Below are positions 11,531 through 24,858 of a stretch of 64,000 nucleotides of DNA, piece by piece (the first letter of the stretch is position 1; the number at the start of each line of letters is the position of its first letter). Under the pieces are notes generated by a model. The model was not told where the DNA came from and ran no database searches. It saw only the letters and a list, made by a program, of their open reading frames with translations. The stretch spans positions 62,001-126,000 of the forward strand of contig JAKJXP020000017.1 of assembly GCA_022225965.2 (NCBI GenBank), written 5' to 3'. This stretch comes from Diatrype stigma. Its lineage: Eukaryota > Ascomycota > Sordariomycetes > Xylariales > Diatrypaceae. The position numbers were made by a program, and so were the translations under genes.

Positions 11531-14500
11531 GGATGTCGATACATAGTCTAAAAGGGTTACGTACACCGCCCTACTGGAACTGCGCGCTGCGGCGCAGGAG
11601 GGGCTTGGTCGAGCACGGTTGGTCGCCAAAGCAAAGGGCAGAGAACGGCGTTGGAGCATCAAGCATCGTGAAAAATCGCTTTTCCATTGGGATGATCTAC
11701 CTGGCCTGATGACGTACCAAACGTTTATTCAGTACAAAATCGTCTCTGGCTGACCGTTGCTCCGCATACAGAGCCTCCACAGGTGCATCATGTGCTTTTC
11801 CGCGTATGCTTTACCCCGTTGTTTTCCCCGCAGCGTCTCCGCTGGGCCGACATCATCGTACTTTAGCAGAGATATGTGCGGTATTTGCTGCTTGCAGACC
11901 TTCTCGAAATATCAATGATCGGCCCGACGATAAAGAACTGCCGTGCCATGTTGCGTGAATGCCTAATGCTCGGGCAGCTTGGGACTCGAGTGTGGAAAGC
12001 ATTGTGTCGGAGTTCGCAATCGGACTTCGTGAACGTGTGGTGAAGTCTAGGGGTCCAATCCCAAATACCGAATCTAGGGCTTCTGACTAATTGACAGTGT
12101 ACGCAGCGCAGAATGGATCAGCGGTTCGATCGTCAGCGCATCCACCCTTCGCTTGGCAGGGCTGACAACAACCCGATGAAACGCACAGAACAAAAGGGCT
12201 CAGTCGAAAAGAAATAGGAAGGTCCTCCTGATCGGTTTGCTTGTGATTGTATTCCTGTCTACCGGCATCCGTTCCGCAGCAACAAGCTGGTTAGGCATGC
12301 AGCACGGTAGCATTGGTAGGGCAACTCGAGGCGTTCAACCAAGACAACGGCTGTGTGGGAGAATGCAGGACGGCGGACAGCTGCTTCGTCCTCCTTTTAT
12401 GTATTTATAACTATAACAGTAGGAAATTAAGTTCTCCTTTGAACTGCACAAGAAATTGTCGAAAACACCTAGTCTTGTTCAAGGTAAATGCCTAAGGTTT
12501 AAGGTTCCATGCCGATCACATGGGCTGTAATAGGACGTCCGTTTGCCTGCGCAAATCGCATCCCTGGTAATGTTCGTTTAAGTAACGAGGCAGCGAAGGT
12601 TGTGGGGTCGTGTTAGCACAGTCTCAGGCAATTAAATACCAAGTGTAACGAGAGCATATATCATACCTGGGATATCTCCTGTCTGGCATGTGGTGTAGTG
12701 AATGTCTTGGAATGGGTTCCGAAAATAGCTTCAGACCAAATCCATCATCCCTGCAGAAAGGCCTAGTTAGGGTAACTATAACAGCGTCGGGATTAAGCGG
12801 GGAGAGAGCCAATGGTAAAGAGCCTCCAGCCCAAGCTTTTGAAGCGATGACTTGCATATTGTTTGTATGTATCAAGTATGTAGTTCAAAGGCTAATTAGC
12901 AGGTACTTGATTAACATGCATCTCAAGCTACCCTTTGCTTTTTGCTAATCATGAATCATGAATCATGACATAAAGTAATTGGGTAGCATAGCATTCATCG
13001 GTATGTCAGCCAGCCAGCCAGAGAGCCTGCCAGCACGTCAGGCGAGCTTGTCAGCGCAATCATCTCAAGTATGAGAAAGCAATCCTTTCTCGATATGACT
13101 GAGCCACTGAGGCTATTTGCTGGCTACGCAATCCTGTTTCTTCACCAACAGCATCATGGGGGCACTAGGTAGACGCCTACACATAAGCTGCCAAGAATGC
13201 AGCGCGATCTATCTAGGCGCCTAACATTCGATGCGATAGCGACGCGTTCGTGCCTTGAAGTTGATGTTGTAGAAGCAAAGGAATGATTGGACCCCATCAG
13301 TCTTGTAGAAATGTCCAGCTATACGCCACCGTGGCTAAATCATATCCAATAAGTCTCGTCATTGTAACTTATCTACTACCTTCGTGTAGGTCGTATTTAC
13401 GGGTTACAACCTTTCACCAAGTATTTCTTCACTAGCAGCCAGTCTTCCTCATGAAAGTTTGTATCTAGTCAACCACAGTATTGATTTACTCGAAGCTCGG
13501 CGCCATTTGCGCTTTTCATGCGGCATATCACAGCGACAGATGCAAGTACGCCATGTCCTCACCTCACGACCAAATAACTAAAAGACGGTAGCGATATATC
13601 CCAAGTCACCAGCATCAGTAGCGAAGCCCAGCCCTGTAAGGTAGATCCTTATATTTATATGACACGACTTCTGGTTGAGTATTGTGAGAGGGTCATTCCG
13701 ACGTTTGACGTGCTTTACATTGACAGTTTCTCTGGACAATAGCAAAGCCCGGAAAAGCCACACATCCCTGAAAGCGGTCTCCGTAAGCGAATCTGCATGA
13801 TACTAGGTTGACGTTAATATCGCTAAGCCAACCGAAAAGCCCGAAAGAATCGGTATGGGTGGGTGACTGTTTCAATTCATTGGTCACCCAAGCGGATTGT
13901 TAGTCGCTCATATATAAGTGTAAGTATAGGTGCTACTAATCATACGCTAGCTGAACCTCCTTGGTTCTTTAACCGTTTCTTTATATATTTCCCTATCAAT
14001 ATCTCTACCTGCTTCGTCTCCCATTGCATCCGGTGGACCGGACGTTGTGCATTGTTGCGTACGACGTCCGAGACATTCTTTTCTCCCCTCCCGCGGGTCT
14101 GTGATAAGGTCCGAGCCGTCTCATCGCCTTGATTTCTTTTCCCTTACTCTCCACGCCGTTACACCGCAGCCGAGCCTTGTGTGATCTTGGATCTGAGACG
14201 TCCGTGATAGATTCGGCTACCGGCCGAGCTCGTGTGACTAAGAGCTAGCGACGCGCATGGGCGCCTCGCCCCCTTTCGTGGTTCCGCGGCTCCCTTATTG
14301 ACTTCCTTGTGGTCTCATCCGCCTTGCAGGAATTTCCTGATAGGAGTTTCTTATCTCAGCCGGCGGGGGTCTCCTTGGATAAAAGGAAGGGTATATCTTG
14401 CAAGGATATCCATAGCGATTTGTCTTTTGGGGGGTTATAACGGTTTTTGGTTTGCCGAGAGCTTGCTCCCTGAGTCAGCCACACGCTGCAGGTCCTACTC

Positions 14501-14589
14501 ATGATTAGGTAGTCTTACATCTATCTAAATCCGCAGAAAATAAGGGGATCCAGAGGACCGAGAACATCGTTATTTTGAGCGCCCATCTG
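11531..14589. other. Spacer between esterase and carotenoid oxygenase
   Basis: About 3 kb with no open frame that has an ATG, splice signals and a recognisable product. It probably contains the divergent promoters of both neighbours. Confidence 0.55.
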
Positions 14590-16448
14590 ATGTGCTTCGA
14601 AAAAATGGCCCACGGGACAACGCCGGTATGCCGGGGGCAAGTACATGAAGACGCGGACTTTGAGTCTGTGGTGCAGAAAATGATGGTCCAGGGTTTTGAT
14701 GATTGGCCTAACGAGGCTGGGGTAAGATTGCATTCTGACAGACTTTCTCGTGGGTGAGGACTAATTTCGATACACAGTTCCGAGGGCTGACCGAAGTACG
14801 AGGGCCTATGGAACTCATCGTCAAGGGACATATTCCCACATACGCTGCTGGTACGCTTTACCGGACAGGGCCCGGAGAGTATGATCTCGAGGACACGCCT
14901 AAGGGCACATTCCGGACCACACACTGGTTTGACGGTTTCGGCCACACGCACAAATTCGACATGATCCCGGACACGGACGACACCAGGAGGCCGATGCGAG
15001 TGCAGTATTCATCGAGACGACAATCCCAGGAACTAGTAGAGGTTATCAAGAAGTCTGGCCACCGACAGCAAAACATAAGTTTCGGCCAGCGACGCGATCC
15101 ATGTGTTGGCCTATTTGGCAAGATGATGGCCGTGTGGCGGAATCCCTCTGTAAAACGGACCGCCAACCCTGACAACATCTCCGTCACAGTGCAGGCTAAC
15201 GTCCCCGGTCTGTCACCGTGCTCGGGATCAGTAGCACAAGCAGAAGCTGGCCATCCAACCGACCTCAAGAATGTTTGGCTGACAACCGACAGCAATAGCC
15301 TGAAGATGTTCGACCAACACACACTGGAGCCGATAGGGCACGCCACGCAAGAAAAGCTTCACCCGCTCCTTAAAGGTCCCCTTAGTTGTGCCCACGCTCA
15401 AAGGGACCCGAATACTGGAAGCTTGTTCAACTACAACCTAGAAATGGGGCGTTACGCAACATATCGCGTGTTTCGGGTAAACGCCTCTGATGGTACCACA
15501 GATATCCTTGCCACAATATGCGAGGCTGATGTCATGCCTGCATATATCCATTCTTTCTTCCTCTCACCCTCGTTCGTAATCCTCTGTGTCCCTTCCTCGC
15601 ATATAGGTATGATGGGCCTGAAGGTGGTCTGGGAGCGAAATCTCGTGGATGCCATCGAGCCTTTCGATCAATCTAAGCTTTGCAAGTGGTTCGTCATTGA
15701 TCGAATTGGCGGCCGAGGCGTCGTTGCTGCATTCGAAAGCGATGCTGGCTTCTTTTTCCACAGTATCAACTCTTTCGAGGAGCGAGACGAGGAAACCGGT
15801 GATTTGAACATATTCTGTGATGTGATACAGTACAAGACCCTGGACGTCATTCGCAGTTTCGAGATGGACATATTACTCCAGCGCAATAACGAAACCAAAA
15901 GATACTGGGGAGATGAGGCTCGGAATCGCAACCTACATGCCCGGCTAATCCGTTACAAACTTCGTGTTCCCGGACAGAGCCTAGGGTCACAGGAGGCGTC
16001 TAAGGCACCGGCCGTGGGGCTGCTGGAGAAAGGCCTTGAGATCAAGACGCCGCATGTGGGCGAATTACCGACCATCAATCCGCGGTTCGCCACTAGAAAA
16101 TACCGCTACGTATACAGCCTCCCGAACCGTGGGTACAGTACGCTGCTCGATAGTCTGGCCAAGACAGATCTCGAGACCCGCGAGACGTTGTTCTGGGATA
16201 ACCCGCGTGGACATACGCCAGGCGAGGCTATTTTCATACCGCGGCCAAGCAGTGCTGACGACGGAGAAAGCCAGCTCGACGAGGACGACGGTGTCCTTCT
16301 CAGCGTAGTCCTGGACGGCTTTGGCAAGACCAGTTATCTGCTGTGCCTCGACGCAAAGACTATGACCGAACTAGGACGGGCAGAATGCGAATGGGCCGTT
16401 GCTCTAGGCTTCCATGGCTTGCATACCTCGGCTATAGTGCCGAGTTGA
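14590..16448 (+). CDS. Carotenoid oxygenase (carotenoid/stilbene cleavage dioxygenase family)
   Basis: Exon 1 is 14590-14721 and exon 2 is 14778-16448. The 56-nt intron (GTAAGA...CACAG) joins DDWPNEAG to FRGLTEVRGP in phase 0, a junction typical of fungal family members. The first in-frame ATG is 14590; 14605 is an alternative. The product is about 600 residues, full length for the family. All four iron-ligand histidines of the beta-propeller are present: His250 (SCAHAQRD), His302 (AYIHSFF), His372 (FFFHSINSFEE) and His590 (GFHG). The enzyme should therefore be an active Fe(II) oxygenase that splits a C=C bond of a carotenoid, apocarotenoid or stilbene. The fungal CarX, CarT and CAO-1 subgroups cannot be separated by eye. 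No other carotenoid gene is in the window. Its nearest neighbour is a terpene synthase, convergent and 1.3 kb away. Confidence 0.92.
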
Positions 16449-17777
16449 CATGGGTTAATGGCTTGCTGGTTGAGAAGAAAAGCCAGCCTGGGAGCTAAAC
16501 TTTCACTTCTGCGTTGAAGTGCAAAACGAGAAGCAGGTACACAGTCGGGTCGAAAGAGTATTGTTATGATTTTAAGGCAGCACTGATAGCTGCACCCTAG
16601 AAAGTATGCTACCTCATCAATTTTGCTATTCTGGTCATTTCGGAGTTGACATATCACCATTGATGGTCTGCTCGGCTGAACTGTCTACTATCAGCTTTAC
16701 TGTGCGTAGTAGTTTCTCTGTTTCTTTGAGCTCTAAATGGGGCTATCAGCCCTTTATTTTAGATCATCGAGAGTAGTACTGGGACTCTTTCTTTTTTAAA
16801 TGCAAAGTGATGCCCTGGCTTCTATCTTCATGGCCTAAGTGGACTGACTATCCGCAGTTCGTCCTAAAGTGGCGATGATGATTTCATCGCGTTAGATCGA
16901 TTCGCTTGTAAATCAGCTATAAATGAATGTAATCGCAAATTCGCTCTTTAACTGCTGGGATGAACTTCCAGTCAAAGTGGCTTCGGCTCATAACAACCGT
17001 GGACGACAGTACATGACGTCACAAAGGCTTCGAGTGGACAGCATCTAAATGATGACCCTCATATTGGGAGTGCCAAGTAACTCAACTTAATTGACGACTT
17101 CGCTTGGCTGCATGAACTGATGTTCATCAATGCACAGGTCGCATGTCGAGAGTTGGGACAAGGGTTATCAACGCATGGACGTACACCATGATATGCACGA
17201 TGTTGATCTCGTGGTGATGCTTTCCACCCTCCTTGTCAGGTAAACTGTCGACACAGAGTGAAAGGCAGAAGAGAGATACTGTAGGATAGGTAGGAGCTAG
17301 AATAGCAATAATTCCTTTTCCATTGGAAACCAAGGGGGGAGTGGAAGTTCCCAATATATAGGGTCGCTGGTGGGCCGCCACTACTATAGTGCCATCTTAT
17401 ATAGGTCTCTGACACTCCTCACCAATACTGTACAAGCTGAAATATGCATCACACTTAAAGCTAGACGTACTTATATTAGCCCTGATATTAGTATTGGGGC
17501 ATACTATTATGGAATTCGGAGTATAACTTATCACGAAAGTGGTAAACAGAAACGGGGGATGTTAACCAGGGACGTTGTAGGTACTACATTCTCCAAAAAG
17601 GGGTCATATCACGTGACGGTGTCACACGTATACAGGAGAAACCATATATAGAACACAAGAACACAGCATGTCTAGTACAAGGCTGACTTCCATCGTCGAG
17701 CCTGGCATCCATTTATTTCTTCCAACAGAGAAGCATCATATGTTGAGTCCCGCAATATACAAAACGATAGTCCCCGC
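16449..17777. other. Convergent spacer between carotenoid oxygenase and terpene synthase
   Basis: About 1.3 kb holding the 3' ends of two convergent genes. No gene is seen. Confidence 0.5.
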
Positions 17778-18823
17778 TTATGAGTTCCCATTAGTAGCAA
17801 TATATCGATGGGTAAAATGGCTCCACGCCTCGTTTCCGCTCATCTGATATTCTAGACCTTTGAGGTAGGTCCGGATCTTCGGGGAATCATTGTGTTTCAG
17901 TATGTTCTCTGCGAGTTGAATGTGTTTCAACTCGTATTCGCGACCGATGTGGTAGAGCATGCGTTTGGAGGCTGGGATTGATATACCAACCTCGTCCGCC
18001 AGTATGGAGACAGCGTTGCAAAGCGCCCCGCCCTCCTTGTCAAGATTCTTTGCAGCAATTACCTCTTTATCGAAGCTCCACACGTCGTTTATAGCAGTAA
18101 GCTGGCGGGAGCAATTGCTCTCCGCTGGCCCAACGAGGTCTTGCTCTTCAGGGGTAAGGCGGATACCCATGCCGAACCGCATCAAAGCATTCAGTATCCT
18201 GACATTCGTAGTGTTAGTAGATGGTGCCGAGGGATGAAGTAGCACGATGGAGCTGGCTTACGATTTTCCAATGTCACGCTCTCTGTATTCCATATACTCG
18301 CCCAGCCCCATTTTCCTGGTCCGGATTTTGTCCGTCTGAGCTCGCATGAGTTCAAAGACGGGTTCAAGCATGTCATTCGTCATCTCTGGATCATGCGCCC
18401 TCATGCTATTCCACAAATCGTAGAATATGTTTTCCACGGGGACAGAAGGGTTTGGTAGTGCTTCTCCACGGGCGATTGGCATCAGCGTATCATTGTATGC
18501 AGCTCCCTCCTCGAAAGACATGTGCTCAAGGACATCTAGAGTAACGCCGATTAGAGATGGTCATATACAGTGTCAGATATGCAGCTCTTACCATCAATCA
18601 AGAATAAGACTGTGAGGAGTCGGCAGGCGAAGGACATTCGATCATCTTTTGATAGAGGGAAGCACATGCAAGTGGCACGTGGGAACCCAGCACCGAGAAA
18701 CTTCTTGCAGCTTTTCTCGTTTGGAAAATCCCAGTGTTGAATGAAGTATTCGTTCACCTCCTCTTCGATCTTGGCAACATGCGGATGACATGAGGGAGTG
18801 AGGTTCGACTTGGGCCAATCCAT
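17778..18823 (-). CDS. Class I terpene synthase (sesquiterpene cyclase type)
   Basis: Three exons: 18823-18592, 18535-18262, 18198-17778. Introns of 56 and 63 nt start GTAAG and end CTAG/CAG, the second with a CTAAC branch point. The spliced protein has 308 residues, the usual size of a fungal sesquiterpene synthase made of one alpha domain. The first metal-binding motif, DDVLE (residues 77-81), is created by the first splice. The second, the NSE triad NDVWSFDKE (Asn206, Ser210, Glu214), is intact, and the C-terminal Arg-Tyr pair is in HFTHRY. These residues bind Mg2+ and diphosphate, so the enzyme should ionise a prenyl diphosphate, most likely farnesyl diphosphate, and cyclise it in the cytosol. 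The product cannot be told from sequence. No signal peptide or membrane segment is seen. Confidence 0.93.
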
Positions 18824-18925
18824 GCTGCTTTTGGGAAAATAGCGAATGGCGATTCAGGAGTTCAAAGTCACGAGTTGCAAGACGCGGAGGCACCGGCTTT
18901 GGTCAGGGCCACGACATGACTTCTC

Positions 18926-18932
18926 TTTATAA
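18926..18932 (-). promoter_or_regulatory. TATA-like element of the terpene synthase gene
   Basis: Plus-strand TTTATAA (CTTATAAAGAG on the minus strand) is about 105 bases upstream of the terpene-synthase ATG. It fits a core promoter by position and sequence. Confidence 0.4.
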
Positions 18933-21418
18933 GGGAGTGGAATACTCTAGACCTGGGTGATTTCGTTTGCTATAGTTAATCACACGATCTTCAGGGGCTC
19001 TCTGCAAGACTATGCCAGTATGCATGTTGGAACTAAGCACCCCATGGAAACTTGGGCTGGCCATGGGCTAGATACATCTGTTATGGAAGGTCGCCATGAC
19101 TTGGCATTGCTTCCATACGCTTGACACGGTGTCTCACCCCTAGCTAGGGTTTACTATATACATAGCTAGCGTATGGTCGCCATGGGGACCCTTGGCTTCG
19201 TATCATGAACCCATGTTTTACAGCCATTGGTAAGTAGGATCCACGCGTCGTGCAATTGCGCAGACAAGAAAATAGTCTGTATGCATATCTCTCGAACCAA
19301 TCGAGACCCAGGCACCTGGAGTATTTACCTAGGCCAGCTAGTTAGTCCTGTTCAGCGCGAAAAACCCGACCACAAGAACTGATAAGTTATAACCACAGAG
19401 TGAACGAAGTAGTTGGTTGCAGAACCTGCTGTGTGATATGATATTGTATGTGAGTTTGAAATGAAAAAGATGCCGTAGTCCTTGTTTGCCCCTGAAAGCT
19501 AGAGCAATTGCAGCCTAGGAGACGGTGACGGAATTCCATAATGGGAAAGCGGCCTGATCCGACAAACAGGAACAATATTAACAGCTTTACCAATCGGATA
19601 GAGTACAAATCTTAAGTCATGGATGTGAGTTCGAGGGTCAGCACAGGCTACCTTGCATACCATGTATGCAGTTATATTAACTAGCTAACTACGTACTCAG
19701 CATGAACGATAGTGTAAAAATGCCGTTCTGGCCCCGGTTAGCTCTAGACTCATAGTAGACTCACCCTAGGCGCGGCCCGTTCTGGTCAAAAGCCGGCCCC
19801 ATGATGGCGTAGCCCGCGGGGAACGGGCACCTTTGGCCCTTAATGCAAGTTGGTTCAATTACGGTTAGGATCTTCCACGTAAGAAGAACAGAAGAGGGGC
19901 GCTATGCAAATCAGCAACAACCCAACCCGGAGTGCTGGGGATAGGGATATCTCGGTACAACTATATATGGAAGAAGCACACCTGCCCTTGTCTGGACCCT
20001 GCTCAGGCCTGCCATGCCTCGTTCAAGAGGGCCTTAGAGGGATAACATCTGCGAACCCTGATCGAAGTTATTAATATTGTTGCCTCCGCTTGTGAATATC
20101 CGCGCCGCTGGAATTCCCATAGCTGGGATAGCCGGGTACTTCGAGAAGGAACCACGTCTGAGCTCCCGCCTTGGCAGCTCGTTATTCCTTACCGTGCTTC
20201 TTTCTGTGCTGACGTGAAAAAGCTAAGCACCAACAACAAGAAGGTTTATCATTTTTGGGGTAAGGGATACACCGTTTGTTGGTGATGCCACGCATTTGGG
20301 TCGCCCTTCCAGCACAAGATCAGCGACGCAAAGAGATTCGGTCGAGTTGATGAGGCCATAAGCTGATAACATACGAGGTACAAGGTCGTGAAATAATGAT
20401 CGCCTTTGGTTTATCAATCGATAGTCGCCCGGGCCCGGGGGCTGCCAAAGCACAGACCCGTGGCAACTAGGAGATTTTGCGATTAGCGGCGGAAAAGAAG
20501 AACGGCAAGTGGACCAACCAATCGTGAACTGATCGTATCTCCACTTGTTGCTAGCTCTACACATGTAGATGATCCCAAAGGGTTCCCAAATGATACTTTC
20601 TCATTTCTTTTCCGTATCCTGAGAACGGAGACGTAGTCAGTGATAAGGGTGTTTCGGATATCACGGTGTTATTGTATAAGTGGTTGTACATACTTGGGGG
20701 ATAGGGGGTGTTGACGCTCTGGGCTATAACATTGGTACGTACGCCAACGGGTGGATGCTACCACACCCATATTTACCCGACGCTACTATGTAGAGATCCG
20801 GGCAGGAAGTAGTGGCCCAGCGGCCTCGTGGTCTAGCTGCGCCGCTGCGCCGCTGCGCCGGGATAGTCTAGCGATGTTAACTTTTTCCAAACTAATACTG
20901 TGAGGGGATGGTGTCACTGCTAGTAATTACTGGTGACGTATTATCTAGCGATGAAAGCTAATATATAGTTCAGATGGGTGTTACAGGTTGAGATAGGGGT
21001 AATATAACTCCTACCTAATAGACGCCATATGTAGGTCTATGTTTGCTACGGATAATTATAACCTTAAGCTGGTGTAACAGTGCCTCTGCATGTTGGCTCC
21101 CCAGAAATAGGACTGCAACGCTGCAAGAGGGCGTTTAATACCGCAACTATCATTCTAAGTATGGTGTTATTGGTTATATCTTAAATGTTGGCGATTTCAT
21201 ACATAAATAACGTATGCGGTCTGACGCTGCTTGGCATAAGCTGGATTTTCGACGAGGTCCTACTATATTACCCCGTCCACGCCAGCACAATCAAACCACA
21301 CAGGTATGCAAGTTGATCATCCCATCACAGCATAGTAATCAATATCAACCTGACAGTATAACAACATAGCTTCAAGGGGTTCAGGCCAAATCTTGGGATC
21401 TGATTGCCATACCTCGAG
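18933..21418. other. Divergent intergenic region between terpene synthase and UbiA-type cyclase
   Basis: About 2.5 kb between two divergently transcribed biosynthetic genes, so it should hold both promoters. No coding region was found. A GC-rich run of three GCTGCGCC-type units lies near 20837-20860. Confidence 0.5.
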
Positions 21419-22457
21419 ATGATGTTCTTGCATTTCTCTTTACGAAGGGAAATTGAGCTGTTCCTTCTCTTCTCCTGGAGAGATTGGTCGGCGACTATTA
21501 TTCCGGGAACGATTTTTGCTTCTGGATTCCTTCGAAGTCCTTCTGTGTATCCGGTATCCCTTATGTTCCGCAATTACGCACTCGTCAGCCTCTGGCTCTC
21601 CCTTTTTATTTATTCCTTCAACCTCAGCACACAGTGTTATAGCATCGAGGAAGACCTTCTCAACAAGCCCGATCGTCCTTTACCTTCAGGCAGGATATCA
21701 CTCGAAGGTGCCAGGAAGCGTTTCCTAATCGTCTACGCTCTCCTGTTTACACTGGTAGCTTGCAAACCTTGCATTATCATGGAAACCCTGTGCGAGGTAG
21801 CGATGACGGCATTCCTAAGCCGGGCATCACCACAGATTGCGGGGCACTGGTTCATAAAGAATACAGTCTCGATGACTCTGATGAACTGGCCTCTTCTTTC
21901 TGTCCCTTGGAAACTCATGGTTCAGCCGCAACCGGATATCTTCGCGATTGAGAGCCATACAGTTGCTCTTTGCCTCTGGGTCGGCTTAGTAGCATATGCG
22001 CAGGATTTCAGAGATCAGGAAGGCGACAAGGCAATAGGGCGAACGACCCAGCCCCTGGCGTTTGGTGATTCTAGTGCGCGGCACATATTTTCATTCGCAA
22101 TAATGCCGATGGCGATCGGCCTGCTCTGGCAGCAAGGCATTGTTGGATTGGCACCTTGGGTTCTAGTCGTTGTCCATGGACTGGTTGGATATCACATTCT
22201 TCGATTCCGACACAGGGTACACGATCATAAGTCCTATATGGTAAGGCTCTATACATAGAATATACTTCAAACATGGGACTTGGCTAATGTTAGGTCCGTT
22301 GAACTAGCACATAACCTACATATGGTGCCTTTTGGTTATCCTGGCTACATTGGAGAACTTAGAAATAATATCTCATGCTGCACCTCTAGAATATAGCACT
22401 ATAAGAGCGATATACAAGTCCACTTGGAATCCCAGATATCTACATGAAGATACATGA
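21419..22457 (+). CDS. UbiA-fold terpene cyclase / prenyltransferase (Fma-TC-like)
   Basis: Exon 1 is 21419-22240 and exon 2 is 22308-22457; the 67-nt intron runs GTAAGG...ACTAG. The nearer AG sits only a few bases after the CTAAT branch point, so the second AG is chosen. It keeps the frame and adds a last hydrophobic helix (ITYIWCLLVILATL). The protein has 323 residues with several membrane helices. The first Asp-rich motif is altered to QCYSIEEDLLNKPDRPLPSG (near residues 72-91): the usual N-D-x-x-D start is Q-x-x-S, while EED and NKPDRP are kept. The second motif is DFRDQEGD (196-203). This pattern resembles the membrane-bound UbiA-type terpene cyclases known from fumagillin biosynthesis, which bind prenyl diphosphate with Mg2+. 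A true prenyltransferase is the alternative. An in-frame stop just before residue 1 excludes an unspliced upstream start. Confidence 0.82.
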
Positions 22458-24858
22458 GCATTTGGAAGGAAAGGAAACTTTGCCGACACCCTCGCCGGGC
22501 AACGCATCCATTTGCTTCATGAGAGCGCGGGCAGCCTGGCTACTTGTTAGCAACCCTTCTTGTAAAGGTTCTTCCGAATAAAATATTTAGAAATAATCAA
22601 CATATATCACGATGTTACTTGGCTCTCGGCATAATTAATTACCTGCAGAATGACCGTCTGGTAAAATACCCCCCACATTTATCAGGGAATTTACACACCA
22701 TAGGTAATTTCCGTAGTTCTGCTTGGTTCATACGTAGCTGGTTTGATAGTTGGACTCTGGATCACTCCGGACGAAAAGGGGCTCGTGGACGTGGGATATC
22801 TTAGGGGCAGTATATGACACAGAACAGCGCTGTGTTCTTATTGCAAGCAATTTGGGAAATGCCTGCCACTCAAACTTTACTATACGTTACATACATAACA
22901 TGGTTACACATATTCCATGTACTCGCTCGAGCCATGGGCGAAGCGTTGCTCGGTATCACGGGCTGATGTGATTTGGCATGGTCATCATGTTCCTAGATTG
23001 ACAATGAACTGAGGCGTAATCACGAGCCAGTCTCTTCAGACACGAATTCTCGGTTCACTGACGAAGTCGTCGAGGTCGTAATGATTGGTTTGTGGAACAA
23101 GGATAATGAGCAGATTGCTGTAGTACGAGCCGCAGCTTGTTTGATATCGGAACTCTCTTGCAGCTGATTCGACTCACCAATCAATTTTCGATCTATGACG
23201 ATACCTTCTTCAAGATGGTCTGATTTCTCATATTGTTAGAGCGCTGCGTAGGTGAAGAGGTTGCAAACACTCCCCCCTTTCCTTTTCCTTACCAAGTATG
23301 TTTAGACATACAGTTTGGATGATGTATCTGATAGTATGTAACAGGGGGTATTAGCACATGTCTACATGTATCTGATTAAGTTATAAAGGGTGATGACATT
23401 TTGTTTCAAAAAGGGTCCAGCGGGTTCTTACACTTCAGTTCGAACCTAACTAGATGACGCCAAAAAGTGATCTCTTTTTCAAACTAGATTTCACGGTTTC
23501 AAGACTAGGATGATTGATATATAAGTACTCCGATAACTTCAATATGTAGTGTTCCGTGTATATTAATACGGGGCTAAAAGTGGCTTGGGGGTATTAGGTG
23601 ACTATTGTTAGCTGTGCGGGCAGGAAACCATTTTCTTAGTTTTCCGTAGCAAGGTGGAGGAAAAAGGGGGGGCCACGCTCCCCCACATACAATTTGACAC
23701 TTCCTTTCCGCCCAAAAAGCTTCCACATAGATATCGTGACTTTTATAGGTACAATTCACTCTCATTACAAAGACTCCTGGTTAACCCGGTATTCGAACTC
23801 GACGGTACCCCATGAGCCATTATAATATAGCTGTTGTTTATTGTGATTAAGGGGTACTTATTTAAAGGAGCACACATGATTCTATGTTAGTCACCGCTAG
23901 TATTCCTAAGTCGTATAATTCGGAAATAGCCTACCCCCTGAGGTGAATAAGTGGCGCAGCATCCCTTAAGGGAACCGTTAATGGGCATATCACGGGCTAC
24001 GAATGGATCGTAAAGATGTAATTCTAGAAACTCGGAAAATTTTCGGCCTTAAAAAAAGAGAGAGAAAAAAGAAAAAAAAGGCTAGCAAGGCAATCCATGG
24101 AAAATCTTATGACTATAATTATTTCAAAAGAAGTTGTACGGAAACCCCATATGATAAACGAAGTACAACATGATAGGCCCATTCTGTGAACGCCTTACTT
24201 ATATAACAATCTTGGTGAACCGGCCCTTTAGCTATATAGAACAGATCATTACCAATTGCATTAGGTATCAAACTGCCCGGTCTGACTGCTGCATATTCGA
24301 AAGGCTGGCGAGATTTAATCGAACAAGATTGTATAGCGTAGCCACGAACTCACTGAGGTGTCACTGAGCTACATGGGTCTGGTACTCTTTGTAACACCCT
24401 TTCTTTTGCTATAATAGGTATACCTAGTTATGGCCATCTTGTCCAGATATACTGTCAGAACGGTTCGCTGTCCCACTATTCTTATAGCTCACAATGTCTT
24501 TTGAAGTTAGTATTCACAATTTGGGGGCCAGGGCTCAACCTGGAGTCTTGGCTATACCTTAAAAGATGCCTGAAGAGTGTTAAGAAAGTAGAGTTAACTT
24601 TTTAAATGGAAGGCCCCGCCTTACTATACATTCGTGCCGCATCCGTGTAATGTCAAACTACTACTCTTTGCTGCGATCTTCAATTATTCACAACAGAGGC
24701 TAAATGGCGAAGATGCCGGGTGTTCCAAACAAAGGTCTATGAAGGCCTGGGGATATGTGACTAAAGGTTCAGTTGAGCACTTGGGGCCATCACTAGAGAG
24801 CTGGGCAATGACGCCTTACGGTACTCCCGTAGTTGCCAACTGGCTAGGCGAATGAAGC
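22458..24858. other. AT-leaning spacer without a recognised gene
   Basis: About 2.4 kb with only short, unconvincing open frames and several A- or T-rich runs (for example near 24050-24080). No repeats or splice-linked exons could be put together. Confidence 0.5.

Noticed and set aside
14754..14777. GTG start for the carotenoid oxygenase
   Set aside because: Nuclear fungal genes use ATG. This stretch is the end of an intron, and the true first exon is 14590-14721.
14590..16448. Part of a carotenoid biosynthesis (car) cluster
   Set aside because: No phytoene synthase/cyclase, desaturase or opsin gene is in the window; the neighbours are terpene cyclases.
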